64,000 nucleotides of DNA, taken from NCBI RefSeq assembly GCF_018224015.1, contig NZ_JAGPOT010000029.1:1-64000 (forward strand). The letters are read 5' to 3'. Positions within the stretch are counted from its first letter, which is position 1. Every line of letters begins with the position of its first letter. The stretch comes from Pseudarthrobacter albicanus (lineage in GTDB: Bacteria; Actinomycetota; Actinomycetes; Actinomycetales; Micrococcaceae). Below the pieces are notes generated by a model, which was not told where the DNA came from, did no database searches, and was given only the letters and a program-made list of their open reading frames with translations. This document shows, piece after piece, positions 43,523-52,608 of the stretch. The position numbers and the translations under genes are program-made.

Positions 43523-44014
43523 ATGAGCGAAGCCATCCCCGCCCCGTCCGGCCGCGGTACCGTCCTGGTCCTCAACGGACCCAACCTGAACCTGCTCGGC
43601 ACCCGTGAACCCGAGAAATACGGCACCTCCACGCTGGCCGACGTCGAACAGCTCGCCAAAGACGCCGGCGCCGCGCACGGGCTGGACGTCGAATGCTTCC
43701 AGTCCAACCATGAGGGCGCCCTCGTGGACGCCATCCACTCCGCCCGCGGCAAGGCGATCGGCATCGTCATCAACGCCGGGGCCTACACCCACACCTCGGT
43801 GGCAATCCGGGACGCAATCTCCGCCGTGCAGCTGCCCGCCGTCGAAGTCCACATCACCAATGTCCACGCCCGGGAGGAATTCCGGCACCACTCGTACCTC
43901 TCGGACATCAGCAAGGCCGTGATTGCCGGCGCCGGGATCATGGGGTACCGCTTCGCGGTGGAGTACCTTGCCGGGCTGCAGGGGCCGCAGGGGCCGCAGT
44001 CCGGCCAGGACTGA
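43523..44014 (+). CDS. aroQ: Type II 3-dehydroquinate dehydratase
   Basis: Shikimate-pathway enzyme of 163 residues, dodecameric in the family. The active-site loop [17 protein letters not shown] with the catalytic Tyr, [10 protein letters not shown] and the catalytic His in [12 protein letters not shown] are present. Start ATG at 43523 ([10 protein letters not shown]), 12 residues longer than the domain. The tail is a short Gly/Gln/Pro repeat. The broken DUF2332 gene begins 2 bp after its stop, so they were one operon. Confidence 0.95.
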   Translation: MSEAIPAPSGRGTVLVLNGPNLNLLGTREPEKYGTSTLADVEQLAKDAGAAHGLDVECFQSNHEGALVDAIHSARGKAIGIVINAGAYTHTSVAIRDAISAVQLPAVEVHITNVHAREEFRHHSYLSDISKAVIAGAGIMGYRFAVEYLAGLQGPQGPQSGQD

Positions 44015-44016
44015 GC

Positions 44017-45138
44017 ATGTCCCCGGCGGACGCCGCCGGGGCAGACTCCGCAGGGGCGGCGGTGTCCGGGGCGGCTGCCAAGTCCGGGGCGGCGTCGGCC
44101 ACCGCGGAGTGGTACCGGCATTTCGGGACCGTCGACGCGCCCGGCAACTCCGCGTGCTACGCCGGGTGGTCCGTGGGCATCGCGGAGGACGCGGAACTGA
44201 TCCGGCGCATCGAGGAGTGGCCGTACAACAAACGCCAGCCGCTGCTGATGCTCGCCGCGGCCCGGTACCTCGGCGCGCAGATCAGCCCCTACGCTGATTT
44301 CCGGAATTTCCTGGACGCACACTGGGCGGACATCTCAGGGATCGTGCTCTCGCGCGCCACCCAGACCAATGAGGCCGGGCGCTGCGCCAGCCTGCTGCCG
44401 TCCCTCGCGCGGATCGCCGCCGCGGAGGGCCGGCCGCTGGCCCTCATCGAGGTGGGGGCCTCGGCCGGGCTCGCCTTGTTCCCGGACCGTTACGGCTACG
44501 AATTCGTCGCCGGCGGGAGCGTCGGCGGTGCCGCCAGCACCGTGCACCGGCTGGTTCCGGCCTCGGCGCCGCCGGGTACCTTTCCGGTCCTCCGCTGCAC
44601 CGTCTCCGGCCCGGTTCCGGTACCGGTTGAACTGCCCCGGGTCGTGTAGCGGGCCGGGATCGACCTCAATCCCCTGGACGTCCGTAACCCCGACGACGTC
44701 GCGTGGCTGGAGGCGCTCATCTGGCCGGAGCAGGACTTCCGGCGTGAGCGGCTGCGCCGGGCGATCGCGATTGCCCGGCAGGGACCTCCGCTGCTGGTGG
44801 CCGGGGACCTCAACGAACAGCTCGTGTCCCTGGCCCGGCAGGCGCCGGCGGACGCTGCCCTGGTGGTATTCCACAGTGCGGTCCTGGCCTATCTCGACGC
44901 CGGGGGCCGTGACCGGTTCCGCAGCACGATCGCCGGCCTCGCGGCGGAACGGGGCTGCCACTGGCTCTCCAACGAGGGCCACACTGTCATGCTCCAGGAA
45001 GACCACTCCAGCGTGGTGCCGGAAATGGACGACGCCCGGCTCCGCGGCCGGTTCCTGCTGCTGCACAACGGAGAGCCCGTGGCCATCGCCGGGCCGCACG
45101 GTCAGAGCCTGGAGTGGCTGCGGCCCGCTATTTCTTGA
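44017..45138 (+). pseudogene. DUF2332 protein interrupted by an in-frame amber codon
   Basis: The frame from 44017 (MSPADAAGAD) to the stop at 45136-45138 would give a DUF2332 protein of about 373 residues, but codon 211 (44647-44649) is TAG. Before it: AEWYRHFGTVDAPGNSACY and LIEVGASAGLALFPDRYGY; after it, in the same frame: RAGIDLNPLDVRNPDDVAW and WLSNEGHTVMLQEDHSS. Relatives read LPxVVWRAGIDLNPLD here, so a Trp TGG has probably become TAG. Either a recent nonsense mutation, a sequencing error, or read-through. Its 3' end overlaps the convergent protease gene by 11 bp. Function of the family unknown. Confidence 0.85.
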
Positions 45139-46312
45139 TGCACTGCCCGGCTGAGACGGGGTCGCTCAGACCCGGCGCCTGCTCGGCGACCGGACCGAGA
45201 TCAGTCATGGTGATCGCGAACCCCAGCGAGGACTCGGTGGTGGCCTTCGCGAAGATCACGCCCGCCACGTGCCCGTCGGTGGTCAGCAACGGCCCTCCGG
45301 AGTTGCCCGGCTGGACGTCACCGGCGAGCCGGTACACGTCTTCCGGGGCCGCGTTGTTGCCGTAGATGTCGGGGACCAGCACCGTGGCGATGCCCTGCAC
45401 CGTGGCCGGTTTGGACTGGAAGGGCCCGCCGTGCGGATAGCCGGCGAACGCGGCCGGACTGCCGGCGGGGAGGTCGGAGCCGAGCGGCAGCGGTGCGGTC
45501 CGCAGCCCGTCGACGGCCAGGACGGCGAGGTCGTGCTGGTTATCGAAGTACACGATGCGTCCGGGCAACGCGCCCCCGCCGGGGACTTCCACCACCGGTT
45601 CCGGTACTCCGGCGACCACATGGGCATTGGTCACCACACGGCCGGGCGACACCACAAAGCCGGTTCCGGTCTGGTTCTGTCCGCACTGGTAGGCGGTTCC
45701 GGCGATCTTCAGCACGGAGCCGGCAGCCTTATTCAATGCCGGGGTATCCGTGCTGGCGTCGGGGACAGCCACGGGCTGGCCCTGCCCGAAGCCGTCCAGC
45801 AGGGTCGGAATGCCCTCACCGATCACGGTGGACCGCAGCTGGGCCATGGAGGTCTTGAGAGGGGTCGGCGTCATGCCGTCGATAAAGCGGATCACCTTGG
45901 ACTCGGCAAGCTGCTGGGAGACGAAGGGGACGCCCAGGGCTCCGATGCTGAATGCCAGCATGGACATGACGAGGGCGGACACCACGACATTCACGCCGCC
46001 GCCAACCACGCGGTCTGCGGTCCTGAGCGGGCTGATCCGGACCGCGCTGCGGATCGTCCGCCCGGCCATGGTGCCAAGCCCGTGGCCGATGATCATCAGG
46101 AGGACGGCGGCGGCCACGATCGCCGCCAGCCGCCAGCCGCTGTCTTCCACCAGGCCGCTGACAATAGGGACGGAAACGAAGGCGGCCACGGCGCCGGCAG
46201 CGAAGCCGGCGATGCCTCCGAGCGTCACCAGGAAGCCGTTGCGCAAGCCATGGATCAGGTAGGACACGAGCGTCAGAACCAACGCCAGGTCCAAAATGGT
46301 CAAGCCGAACAC
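45128..46312 (-). CDS. MarP-type membrane serine protease (CvpA domain plus trypsin-like domain)
   Basis: Membrane-anchored protease of 394 residues, homologous in plan to mycobacterial MarP (Rv3671c), which is needed for acid and oxidative stress survival. The first 160 residues have four hydrophobic spans of the CvpA type (LTILDLALVLTLVSYLIHG, NGFLVTLGGIAGFAAG). The extracytoplasmic protease carries His in VVTNAHVVAG, Asp in NQHDLAVLAV and Ser in QPGNSGGPLL. The GTG at 46312 has GAGGAG 6 bp upstream and is preferred to an ATG further up. Divergent from crp. Confidence 0.92.
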   Translation of the reverse strand: MFGLTILDLALVLTLVSYLIHGLRNGFLVTLGGIAGFAAGAVAAFVSVPIVSGLVEDSGWRLAAIVAAAVLLMIIGHGLGTMAGRTIRSAVRISPLRTADRVVGGGVNVVVSALVMSMLAFSIGALGVPFVSQQLAESKVIRFIDGMTPTPLKTSMAQLRSTVIGEGIPTLLDGFGQGQPVAVPDASTDTPALNKAAGSVLKIAGTAYQCGQNQTGTGFVVSPGRVVTNAHVVAGVPEPVVEVPGGGALPGRIVYFDNQHDLAVLAVDGLRTAPLPLGSDLPAGSPAAFAGYPHGGPFQSKPATVQGIATVLVPDIYGNNAAPEDVYRLAGDVQPGNSGGPLLTTDGHVAGVIFAKATTESSLGFAITMTDLGPVAEQAPGLSDPVSAGQCIKK

Positions 46313-46466
46313 CGGGTTCTCCTCACAGACAGGTGAGCCCATTCTACTGGGGACAGCTGACAGTTCGCCCACCGCCCGATGCCCGCCCCGGGCCGGCAGG
46401 GACTCCCGCGCGGCTCCCGCGCGGCTCCCCTGCGGTGCCCCCGCGGCGTCCTTTAGGGCGTTTCGG

Positions 46467-46482
46467 TGCCAACTACGTCACA
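46467..46482. promoter_or_regulatory. Candidate Crp site in front of crp
   Basis: TGCCAACTACGTCACA fits TGTGA-N6-TCACA with a perfect right half and 3/5 in the left half. It lies 66 bp before the crp start codon, where autoregulation would be expected. Confidence 0.3.
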
Positions 46483-46547
46483 GAGGCGCCAAAATTCTGA
46501 AACAATGGCTGAAGCGCCCCAGCCGACACAGTTAGTCAGGAGATTTC

Positions 46548-47225
46548 ATGGATATCGAGGTATTGCGCCGCGCACCCCTTTTCGCCACGCTCGACGACGA
46601 GGCGTTCCGTCTGTTGACGGACGAACTCACCGAGGTGGACCTCTCACGCGGAGCCTCGGTATTCCGGGAAGGCGACCAGGGCGACCAGCTCTACTTCATC
46701 GTCTCCGGCAAGGTCAAACTCGGCCGCACATCGCCGGACGGCCGGGAATCGCTGCTGGCCATCCTCGGTCCGGGCGAGCTCTTCGGCGAAATGGCACTGT
46801 TCGATCCGAGCCCCCGCACCGCCACGGCAACGGCCGTCTCGGAAACCCGCCTGGCCGGGCTGAAGAACGACAGCCTCAATGCCCTGCTCCGCACGCGCCC
46901 CGAGGTGTCCGCCCAGCTGCTGCAGGCACTGGCACGCCGCCTGCGCCGCACCAACGATTCCCTCTCCGACCTCGTCTTCTCCGACGTCCCCGGCCGCGTG
47001 GCCAAGGCACTGCTGGATCTGGCCGACCGCTTCGGACGCCCCGCGACCGACGGCGTCCTGGTCGCGCATGAGCTCACGCAGGAAGAGCTGGCCCAGCTGG
47101 TCGGCGCTTCCCGCGAAACCGTCAACAAGGCCCTCGCCGAGTTCGTCCAGCGCGGCTGGCTGCGCCTGGAGGCCCGCGCCGTCGTCATCCTCGACATGCA
47201 GCGTCTCCGCCAGCGCTCCCGCTAG
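46548..47225 (+). CDS. crp: Crp/GlxR-family global regulator
   Basis: cAMP-responsive type regulator of 225 residues. The cyclic-nucleotide-binding domain ends in the phosphate cassette GELFGEMALFDPSPRTATATAV, with the Glu and Arg that hold cAMP. After the C-helix (SAQLLQALARRLRRTNDSL) comes a Crp winged helix: LTQEELAQLVGASRETVNKALAEF. Close in layout to mycobacterial Rv3676 and corynebacterial GlxR. ATG at 46548 with AGGAG 5 bp upstream. Confidence 0.95.
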   Translation: MDIEVLRRAPLFATLDDEAFRLLTDELTEVDLSRGASVFREGDQGDQLYFIVSGKVKLGRTSPDGRESLLAILGPGELFGEMALFDPSPRTATATAVSETRLAGLKNDSLNALLRTRPEVSAQLLQALARRLRRTNDSLSDLVFSDVPGRVAKALLDLADRFGRPATDGVLVAHELTQEELAQLVGASRETVNKALAEFVQRGWLRLEARAVVILDMQRLRQRSR

Positions 47226-47243
47226 GGCTGGCACCATGCATGG

Positions 47244-47275
47244 AAGGCCGGCTCCGCGGAAACGGAGCCGGCCTT
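47244..47275 (+). terminator. Hairpin terminator of crp
   Basis: Perfect 13-bp arms AAGGCCGGCTCCG (47244-47256) and CGGAGCCGGCCTT (47263-47275) around a 6-nt loop, starting 18 bp after the crp stop. No T-run, as is usual in this GC range. Confidence 0.8.
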
Positions 47276-47336
47276 CGGTGGTTGAGCAAATGAATCCACC
47301 CGCGGGACACGTCCATCCTTAGCACCACGGCCCGCG

Positions 47337-47415
47337 GGACATGCCCAGTCCCGGCGGCGAGGATTGGACATAATGCCACCATGCCCACCGGCCTAGCCCA
47401 GCGGAGGGCATGTCC
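47337..47415. repeat. 80-bp palindromic repeat family, copy at crp/nudix junction
   Basis: The 79-bp unit opens with GGACATGCCC, has the core GGACATAATGCCACCATGCC, and closes with GGGCATGTCC, the reverse complement of its opening. Shares this plan with units at 52530, 60751 and 60856. It abuts the 3' end of the nudix gene (stop at 47441). A partly decayed GGACA-type end precedes it at 47304. Confidence 0.75.
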
Positions 47416-47440
47416 GGTGGCATGGGATGCGCGGAGTGCG

Positions 47441-48352
47441 TCAGCGTTCGCGCTGGGGCTCCCCGGCTACGGTTTTCGCCGCCTCGACCTCGAGCATGAG
47501 CCTGCCGTCTTCCTCGACGAGCTTGGGCTGGTAGACGTGGGCCTTGCGCTTGTAACTCAGATACGCGATGCAGCCGTTGGCGGCGGCCATCTTTTCCAGC
47601 ATGATCTCCGAGCCGGGCACAAGGAGTTCGCCCAGGGGCCGCCCGACGGTGTTCTCCTGGCCCACCTCGTCGCCGAGGGCCGGGGTGTCGCGCCCGGCGA
47701 TGACCTTGCGGACGCAGACCCAGCGGCCCCAGATCCCCTTGCTGGCCAGCAGGGAGGGCTGCTGGTTGACGGGCAGGGTGGCGGCGAAGTAGCGCGTGTT
47801 GAAGCGGCGGTGCGCGAAGTCCGGGCTGAGCCAGTTGACCAGCGGCTTGAGCAGGTCCGTGCGCACCGAGAGCCCGCGCTTGGCGAGCGCCTCGGTGAAG
47901 GACTTCTCCTGGTTCGCGACGGCCTCGCGGGCCCGCATCCACTCCGGGCTGGAGGTCCCCTCCACCGTCGTGGACAGGTCCGGGCCGGCGAGCAGGATGC
48001 CGGTCTCCTCGAACAGCTCACGGATGGCGCCCACCACGTGGCGGCGCGCCAGCCCGACGTCGGACGTCCCCATCTGCTCGGCCCAATGCTGGGGCGAGGG
48101 GCCCAGCCAGCCGACGGCGCCGTCGTCGGACGCCTCCAGCGAGCCGCCGGGAAAGGCGAGCACGCCCAGCGGCGAGGACCCCGGCCGGTAGCCCAGCCAG
48201 GTCTCCAGGCCCGAGGGCGAATCCCGCAGGAGGACGACCGACGAGGCGAACCGGGCCGCGCGGGGCGTCCGTTCGCCGTGTTCGAGCCAGCTGCGTGCTG
48301 CCCCCTCCAGATCGGCGGGAAGGACGAACAGGCGTCGGGCTAACTGAGGCAA
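47441..48352 (-). CDS. NUDIX hydrolase of the NUDT19-like type
   Basis: Protein of 303 residues. The Nudix motif is split by an insert of about 40 residues: LAFPGGSLEASDDG ... HVVGAIRELFEETGILL, so the catalytic REL-EETG helix is intact; this insert is typical of NUDT19/RP2p-like members, some of which hydrolyse CoA species. C-terminal half has LVNWLSPDFAHRRFNTRYF. The start is a TTG at 48352, 17 bp after the ridA stop, with no strong ribosome site visible, so it may be coupled to ridA. Confidence 0.85.
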   Translation of the reverse strand: MPQLARRLFVLPADLEGAARSWLEHGERTPRAARFASSVVLLRDSPSGLETWLGYRPGSSPLGVLAFPGGSLEASDDGAVGWLGPSPQHWAEQMGTSDVGLARRHVVGAIRELFEETGILLAGPDLSTTVEGTSSPEWMRAREAVANQEKSFTEALAKRGLSVRTDLLKPLVNWLSPDFAHRRFNTRYFAATLPVNQQPSLLASKGIWGRWVCVRKVIAGRDTPALGDEVGQENTVGRPLGELLVPGSEIMLEKMAAANGCIAYLSYKRKAHVYQPKLVEEDGRLMLEVEAAKTVAGEPQRER

Positions 48353-48369
48353 GGGAAGTGACCGGTCCT

Positions 48370-48975
48370 CTAGGCGAATTCGGCGATGAGTTCGACCTCA
48401 ACGGGAGAGTCGAGCGGCAGGACAGCCACGCCGACGGCGGACCGGGCGTGCTGGCCGGCGTCACCCAGGACCTGGCCGAGGAGCTCGGAGGCGCCGTTGA
48501 TGACGCCGGGCTGGCCGGTGAAGGACGGATCCGAGGAGACGAAGCCGACCACCTTGACGATCCTGGTGATGCGGTCCAGATCGCCGATGACGCTTTTGAC
48601 CGCGGCCAGGGCGTTGACGGCGCAGACGGCGGCGTAATGCTTCGCGGCTTCCGGGGAGACCGTGGGCTCGTCCGAGGCGCCCTCCGTGCCCGAGGACACC
48701 TTGCCCGTGGCTTCGAGCTTGCCGTTGATGAACGGCAGCTGCCCGGAGGTGTAGACGTGGTTGCCCGAAATCACCGCGGGAACGTACGCGGCCACAGGGG
48801 CCGCGACGTCCGGCAGGGTCAGGCCGAGCTCTGCCAGGCGCTGTTCGACGGCGGACGACGCGCCCGCGTGCGCGGTGTTCCCGGCGCTGGTCTCGGCGTT
48901 AGTACCTGCGGTGGTTCCGGTCGTGCTGGCGCCTGCGGCGGCGCCTGCCGGCGTGGCTGCTGCTGGGGTGCTCAT
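48370..48975 (-). CDS. RidA/YjgF-family enamine/imine deaminase
   Basis: Trimeric imine hydrolase of the RidA family, 201 residues; it hydrolyses reactive 2-aminoacrylate-type intermediates in the cytoplasm. Core from about residue 42: YVPAVISGNHVYTSGQLPF, AAVCAVNALAAVKSVIGDL, and the closing SAVGVAVLPLDSPVEVELIAEF. The Arg usually in the R-x-A-V segment is present (ARSAVGVA). The first 40 residues are an Ala/Thr/Gly-rich extension (STTGTTAGTNAETSAGN) unlike the family. Starts 2 bp after the DUF4177 gene. Confidence 0.9.
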   Translation of the reverse strand: MSTPAAATPAGAAAGASTTGTTAGTNAETSAGNTAHAGASSAVEQRLAELGLTLPDVAAPVAAYVPAVISGNHVYTSGQLPFINGKLEATGKVSSGTEGASDEPTVSPEAAKHYAAVCAVNALAAVKSVIGDLDRITRIVKVVGFVSSDPSFTGQPGVINGASELLGQVLGDAGQHARSAVGVAVLPLDSPVEVELIAEFA

Positions 48976-48977
48976 GG

Positions 48978-49133
48978 CTACTGCTTCTCCCTCTTCAGGT
49001 AGGCAACCAGGCCGTTTCCGTCGGGGCCCGGAACAACCTGGACAAGCTCCCAGCCGTCGTCGCCCCACTGGTCCAGGATCTGCTTTGTAGCATGGATGAT
49101 GAGCGGTATCGTGGCGTACTCCCATTTGGTCAT
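48978..49133 (-). CDS. DUF4177 small protein
   Basis: A 51-residue gene that is easily missed: MTKWEYATIPLIIHATKQIL is followed by DQWGDDGWELVQVVPGPDGN and ends VAYLKREKQ. The DDGWELVxV core is the DUF4177 signature. It occupies the place of Rv3678A in M. tuberculosis, between ridA and the penicillin-binding protein gene, and its stop is 2 bp from the ridA start, so they are translated together. Function unknown; tight linkage suggests a link with RidA. Confidence 0.85.
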   Translation of the reverse strand: MTKWEYATIPLIIHATKQILDQWGDDGWELVQVVPGPDGNGLVAYLKREKQ

Positions 49134-49171
49134 GAGCTAGATCCTAGTTCGTTGCCGGTAAAGTGGAAAAC

Positions 49172-51508
49172 ATGGCGACTGGCAAGAACCCTTTATTCGA
49201 CACGGCCACCACCCTCGGAAAGCTCCTGGTTTTCCTGGGCGTGAGCGCCATTTGTGGCGTCCTGGTGGCGGGGCTCCTGGTCCCTGCGGCCGCTGTATCC
49301 GGCAGCGCGGCGAGCGGCTCGATCCAGTTCTTCGACACGCTCCCGGCCGAGCTCAAGGTGGACCCGCCCAGCCAGTCGACGACGATCCTCGCGGCGGACG
49401 GCAGCGTGATCGCCAACCTCTATGCGGAAAACCGGACCCGCGTGTCGCTGGACCAGATGTCCCCGTACATCAAGGATGCGGTGATCGCGATCGAGGACAG
49501 CCGCTTCTATGAACACGGCGGCGTGGACACCACCGGCATCCTGCGCGCCCTCGTCAGCACCGCCCGGGGCAACAAGCAGGGCGCGTCGACCATCACGCAG
49601 CAGTACGTCAACAACGTCATCAACTCCTCCCTCGAGGCCGAGGGCAGGAGCGGCGAGGTCCTCCTCAACGGCGTCAACAAGGGTGTGGGCGACAAGCTCC
49701 GCGAGATGAAGCTGGCCATCGCCCTGGAGAAGAAGTTCACCAAGGAGCAGATCCTTGAGGGCTACCTGAATATCGTCTTCTTCAACCGGGACGCCTACGG
49801 CATCGAAGCCGCCTCCAAGTTCTTCTTCAGCACCACCGCCAAGGACCTCACCCTGCCGCAGGCCGCGCTGCTGGCCGGCGTCGTGAACAGCCCGTCCTTC
49901 TATGACCCGATCACCCACCCGGACAACGCGAAGGTCCGCCGCGACCTGGTCCTGCATGCCATGCTCAGCCAGGGGAAGATCAAGCAGGCCGACTACGACG
50001 CCGCCCTGGCGGCGCCGGTGACAACGAAGGTCACCCAGCCCCGCCAGGGCTGCGCGTACTCGACGACGGCGCCCTACTTCTGCGACTACGTCCTGCACCT
50101 GCTCCTGAACAACCCTGCCTACGGCGCCGACGCAAACGAGCGCGAGCGGAAGGTGTTCCGCGGCGGCCTGACCATCAAGACCACGCTGGACCCGAAGGCC
50201 CAGTCGGTCGCCCAGGCCCAGGTTGACGCTTCGGCCGGCGCGAACCCGGACAAGTGGGGCGCCTCGCTGGTGTCCGTGCAGCCGGGCAGCGGCAAGATCA
50301 TCTCCATGGCGCAGAACACCGTCTGGTTCCCCACCGACGGCAAATTCGACCAGACCCAGAACTTCAACGTGGACAGCCAGGACGCGAAGGGCCAGGACCT
50401 GAACGGGCTGGGCGGTTTCCAGCCCGGCTCCACCATGAAGCCGTTCACCTTCGCGGAATGGCTCAACGAGGGCAAGGCCATGAACACGCAGCTCAACGGC
50501 GCCGTCCGGCGCTACCCACAGAACTTCCCCTGGAAGAACACCTGCCCGGCGCCCGTTGTGGGCTGGTACGACGCCACGAACCAGAGCCATGACCTGCAGA
50601 ACGCCGACGAGGACCACTACAAGTACATGACCGTCCTGGACGGCCTGGCAAACTCCATCAACACCATCACGTTTGCCTCGGCCGCGCAGGTGGACCTGTG
50701 CGGCATCCAGGAGATCGTCGACGCCACGGGCGTCCATGGCGGCCTGCCAGCGGCCGGCGATCCCAACCCCAAGGTGCCGATGACCACCCTGGGCAACCTG
50801 ATCGGTTCGACGCAGACGGCGCCGCTGACCCTGGCCAGCGCCTTTGCCACCTTCGCGAACGACGGCAAGTACTGCGAGCCGATCGCCATCGCCTCAGTGA
50901 CCGACCAGAGCGGCGCCCAGCTCCCGGCCCAGGCCACCAGCTGCCGGGATGCCGTCAAACCCGAGGTGGCCCGCGGCGTCGCCTATGCCATGCAGGAAGT
51001 GCTCAACCGCGGCTCCGGCTCGCTGATCCAGCCCCGGATCTCCACCAAGACCAGCTTCCCGATCGCAGGCAAGACCGGAACCAACGACAACAACAGTTCC
51101 ACCTGGGTGGCGGGCTACACCACCGGCCTGGCGACCGCCACCTGGTTCGGCGACCCGCTGGGCAACCAGCTGCGTTCCGGCCAGAACGTGACCATCAACG
51201 GCAAGTTCTACAAGGGCATCGACGGCTACATGATCGCCGGGCCGCAGTTCTCCAACTACATGGCCCAGGTGGCGCCCGGCTACGGCACCAACCCGTTCCC
51301 GGCCCCGCCGTCGAGCATGCTGGGCGGCGTTCCGGCGGCGCCGCGCCAGACCATCCCGTCAACTCCGGCGCAGGCTCCGGCACCCGCGCCGGCCCCGACG
51401 TCCGCGCCCGCGCCGGCTCCTAGCACGCAGGCTTCGGTCCCCGCGGTGGCACCCGGCGTCCCAGCCGCGCCCGCTCCCTCTGCGCCTGCCGCGCCCGCCG
51501 CGCCGTAG
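49172..51508 (+). CDS. Class A penicillin-binding protein (transglycosylase/transpeptidase)
   Basis: Bifunctional peptidoglycan synthase of 778 residues, PonA2 type. One N-terminal membrane span (LLVFLGVSAICGVLVAGLLV), glycosyltransferase 51 domain with the catalytic Glu in AIEDSRFYEHGG and QGASTITQQYVNN, then a transpeptidase domain with STMK in FQPGSTMKPFTF, SIN in LANSINTIT and KTG in IAGKTGTNDNNSS. The C-terminal 65 residues are a Pro/Ala repeat tail (APAPAPTSAPAPAPS), probably in the wall. ATG at 49172; a GTG 3 codons earlier is possible. Confidence 0.95.
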   Translation: MATGKNPLFDTATTLGKLLVFLGVSAICGVLVAGLLVPAAAVSGSAASGSIQFFDTLPAELKVDPPSQSTTILAADGSVIANLYAENRTRVSLDQMSPYIKDAVIAIEDSRFYEHGGVDTTGILRALVSTARGNKQGASTITQQYVNNVINSSLEAEGRSGEVLLNGVNKGVGDKLREMKLAIALEKKFTKEQILEGYLNIVFFNRDAYGIEAASKFFFSTTAKDLTLPQAALLAGVVNSPSFYDPITHPDNAKVRRDLVLHAMLSQGKIKQADYDAALAAPVTTKVTQPRQGCAYSTTAPYFCDYVLHLLLNNPAYGADANERERKVFRGGLTIKTTLDPKAQSVAQAQVDASAGANPDKWGASLVSVQPGSGKIISMAQNTVWFPTDGKFDQTQNFNVDSQDAKGQDLNGLGGFQPGSTMKPFTFAEWLNEGKAMNTQLNGAVRRYPQNFPWKNTCPAPVVGWYDATNQSHDLQNADEDHYKYMTVLDGLANSINTITFASAAQVDLCGIQEIVDATGVHGGLPAAGDPNPKVPMTTLGNLIGSTQTAPLTLASAFATFANDGKYCEPIAIASVTDQSGAQLPAQATSCRDAVKPEVARGVAYAMQEVLNRGSGSLIQPRISTKTSFPIAGKTGTNDNNSSTWVAGYTTGLATATWFGDPLGNQLRSGQNVTINGKFYKGIDGYMIAGPQFSNYMAQVAPGYGTNPFPAPPSSMLGGVPAAPRQTIPSTPAQAPAPAPAPTSAPAPAPSTQASVPAVAPGVPAAPAPSAPAAPAAP

Positions 51509-51511
51509 CCG

Positions 51512-52459
51512 ATGACCGCCGCAAACGCGCTGGCACGCCGCGCCCGGAGCATCGGGCGCGGCGTTGCCGTCACCGCCGCGGTTGGCGCCGCGGCCGGAAC
51601 CGCGCTGACCGGCTACGGCCTCTGGGAGAAGAACCAGTTCGTCCTGCGCGAGGAAACCCTGCCGGTCCTGCCGCCCGGCTTCGGCCCGCTCCGGGTGCTG
51701 CACCTGTCCGACATCCACTTTGTGCCGGGCCAGCGCCGGAAGGCCCGGTGGCTTGCCTCGCTGGCGGAGCTGGAACCGGACCTGGTGGTGAACACCGGCG
51801 ACAACCTCAGCCATGCCAAGGCGGTCGAGCCCCTGCTGCAGGCGCTGCGTCCCCTGCTGGAGTTCCCGGGCGTCTTTGTTCCCGGCTCCAACGACTACTT
51901 CGGACCCCGGATCAAGAACCCCGCCTCCTATTTCGTCGGACCCTCCTCGCGGCAGGAGGACCCGGAGAGGCTGGACTGGCCGCGGCTGCGTTCGGGCTTC
52001 GGCATCTCCGGCTGGGTGGACCTGACCAATCGTTGCCAGTCCCTCGTGATCAAGGGCCTGCGCTGTGACTTCTCCGGCGTCGACGATCCGCACCTTGGCC
52101 TCGAGCGGTACGCCGGCTGGCCCCGCGGCACGAAGGGCCAGGACAAGACCCCGCACCTGCGCGTCGCCGTCGCCCATGCCCCCTACCAGCGCGTGCTGGA
52201 CCATTTCACCGAGGCGGGGGCCGAACTGCTGCTCGCCGGCCACACCCACGGCGGCCAGATCTGCCTCCCGGGCTACGGCGCCCTCGTCGCCAACTGCGAC
52301 CTCCCCACCTGGCGCGCCAAGGGCCTGAACACCTGGGAGAGCAACGGAAGCACGACGCCGGTGAACGTCTCCGGCGGGATCGGCACCTCCCGCTTCGCCC
52401 CGGTCCGCATCGCGTGCAGGCCCGAGGCCGTGCTGCTCACGCTCACCTCCCGCGGCTGA
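51512..52459 (+). CDS. Membrane-anchored metallophosphoesterase
   Basis: Calcineurin-like phosphoesterase of 315 residues. A short hydrophobic N-terminus (about residues 17-35) precedes the metal sites: HLSDIHFVPG, VVNTGDNL, VPGSNDYFG (normally GNH/D), VAVAHAPY and LAGHTHGGQICLPG. Close relatives sit downstream of ponA2 in mycobacteria (Rv3683). The start is 3 bp after the penicillin-binding protein stop, so the two are one operon, suggesting a cell-envelope substrate. Confidence 0.9.
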   Translation: MTAANALARRARSIGRGVAVTAAVGAAAGTALTGYGLWEKNQFVLREETLPVLPPGFGPLRVLHLSDIHFVPGQRRKARWLASLAELEPDLVVNTGDNLSHAKAVEPLLQALRPLLEFPGVFVPGSNDYFGPRIKNPASYFVGPSSRQEDPERLDWPRLRSGFGISGWVDLTNRCQSLVIKGLRCDFSGVDDPHLGLERYAGWPRGTKGQDKTPHLRVAVAHAPYQRVLDHFTEAGAELLLAGHTHGGQICLPGYGALVANCDLPTWRAKGLNTWESNGSTTPVNVSGGIGTSRFAPVRIACRPEAVLLTLTSRG

Positions 52460-52529
52460 CCGCGGCTGAGCATGCCCCGCCGCGGAGCCCGGCGGTGGAC
52501 ATGCCCTCCCGTGTTTCCCGGCCCCCTCG

Positions 52530-52608
52530 GGACATGCCCTCCCCCGGGCGGGACCGCTGGACATAGTGGCAGCGTGCCCACTCCTTGCGGCCAGGACTGG
52601 GCATGTCC
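52530..52608. repeat. 80-bp palindromic repeat family, copy before the ABC exporter
   Basis: 79-bp unit from GGACATGCCC to GGGCATGTCC with core CTGGACATAGTGGCAGCGTG then CCCA. Matches the ends exactly and the core closely with the units at 47337 and 60751. Further single ends nearby suggest several overlapping or decayed copies. Confidence 0.75.
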
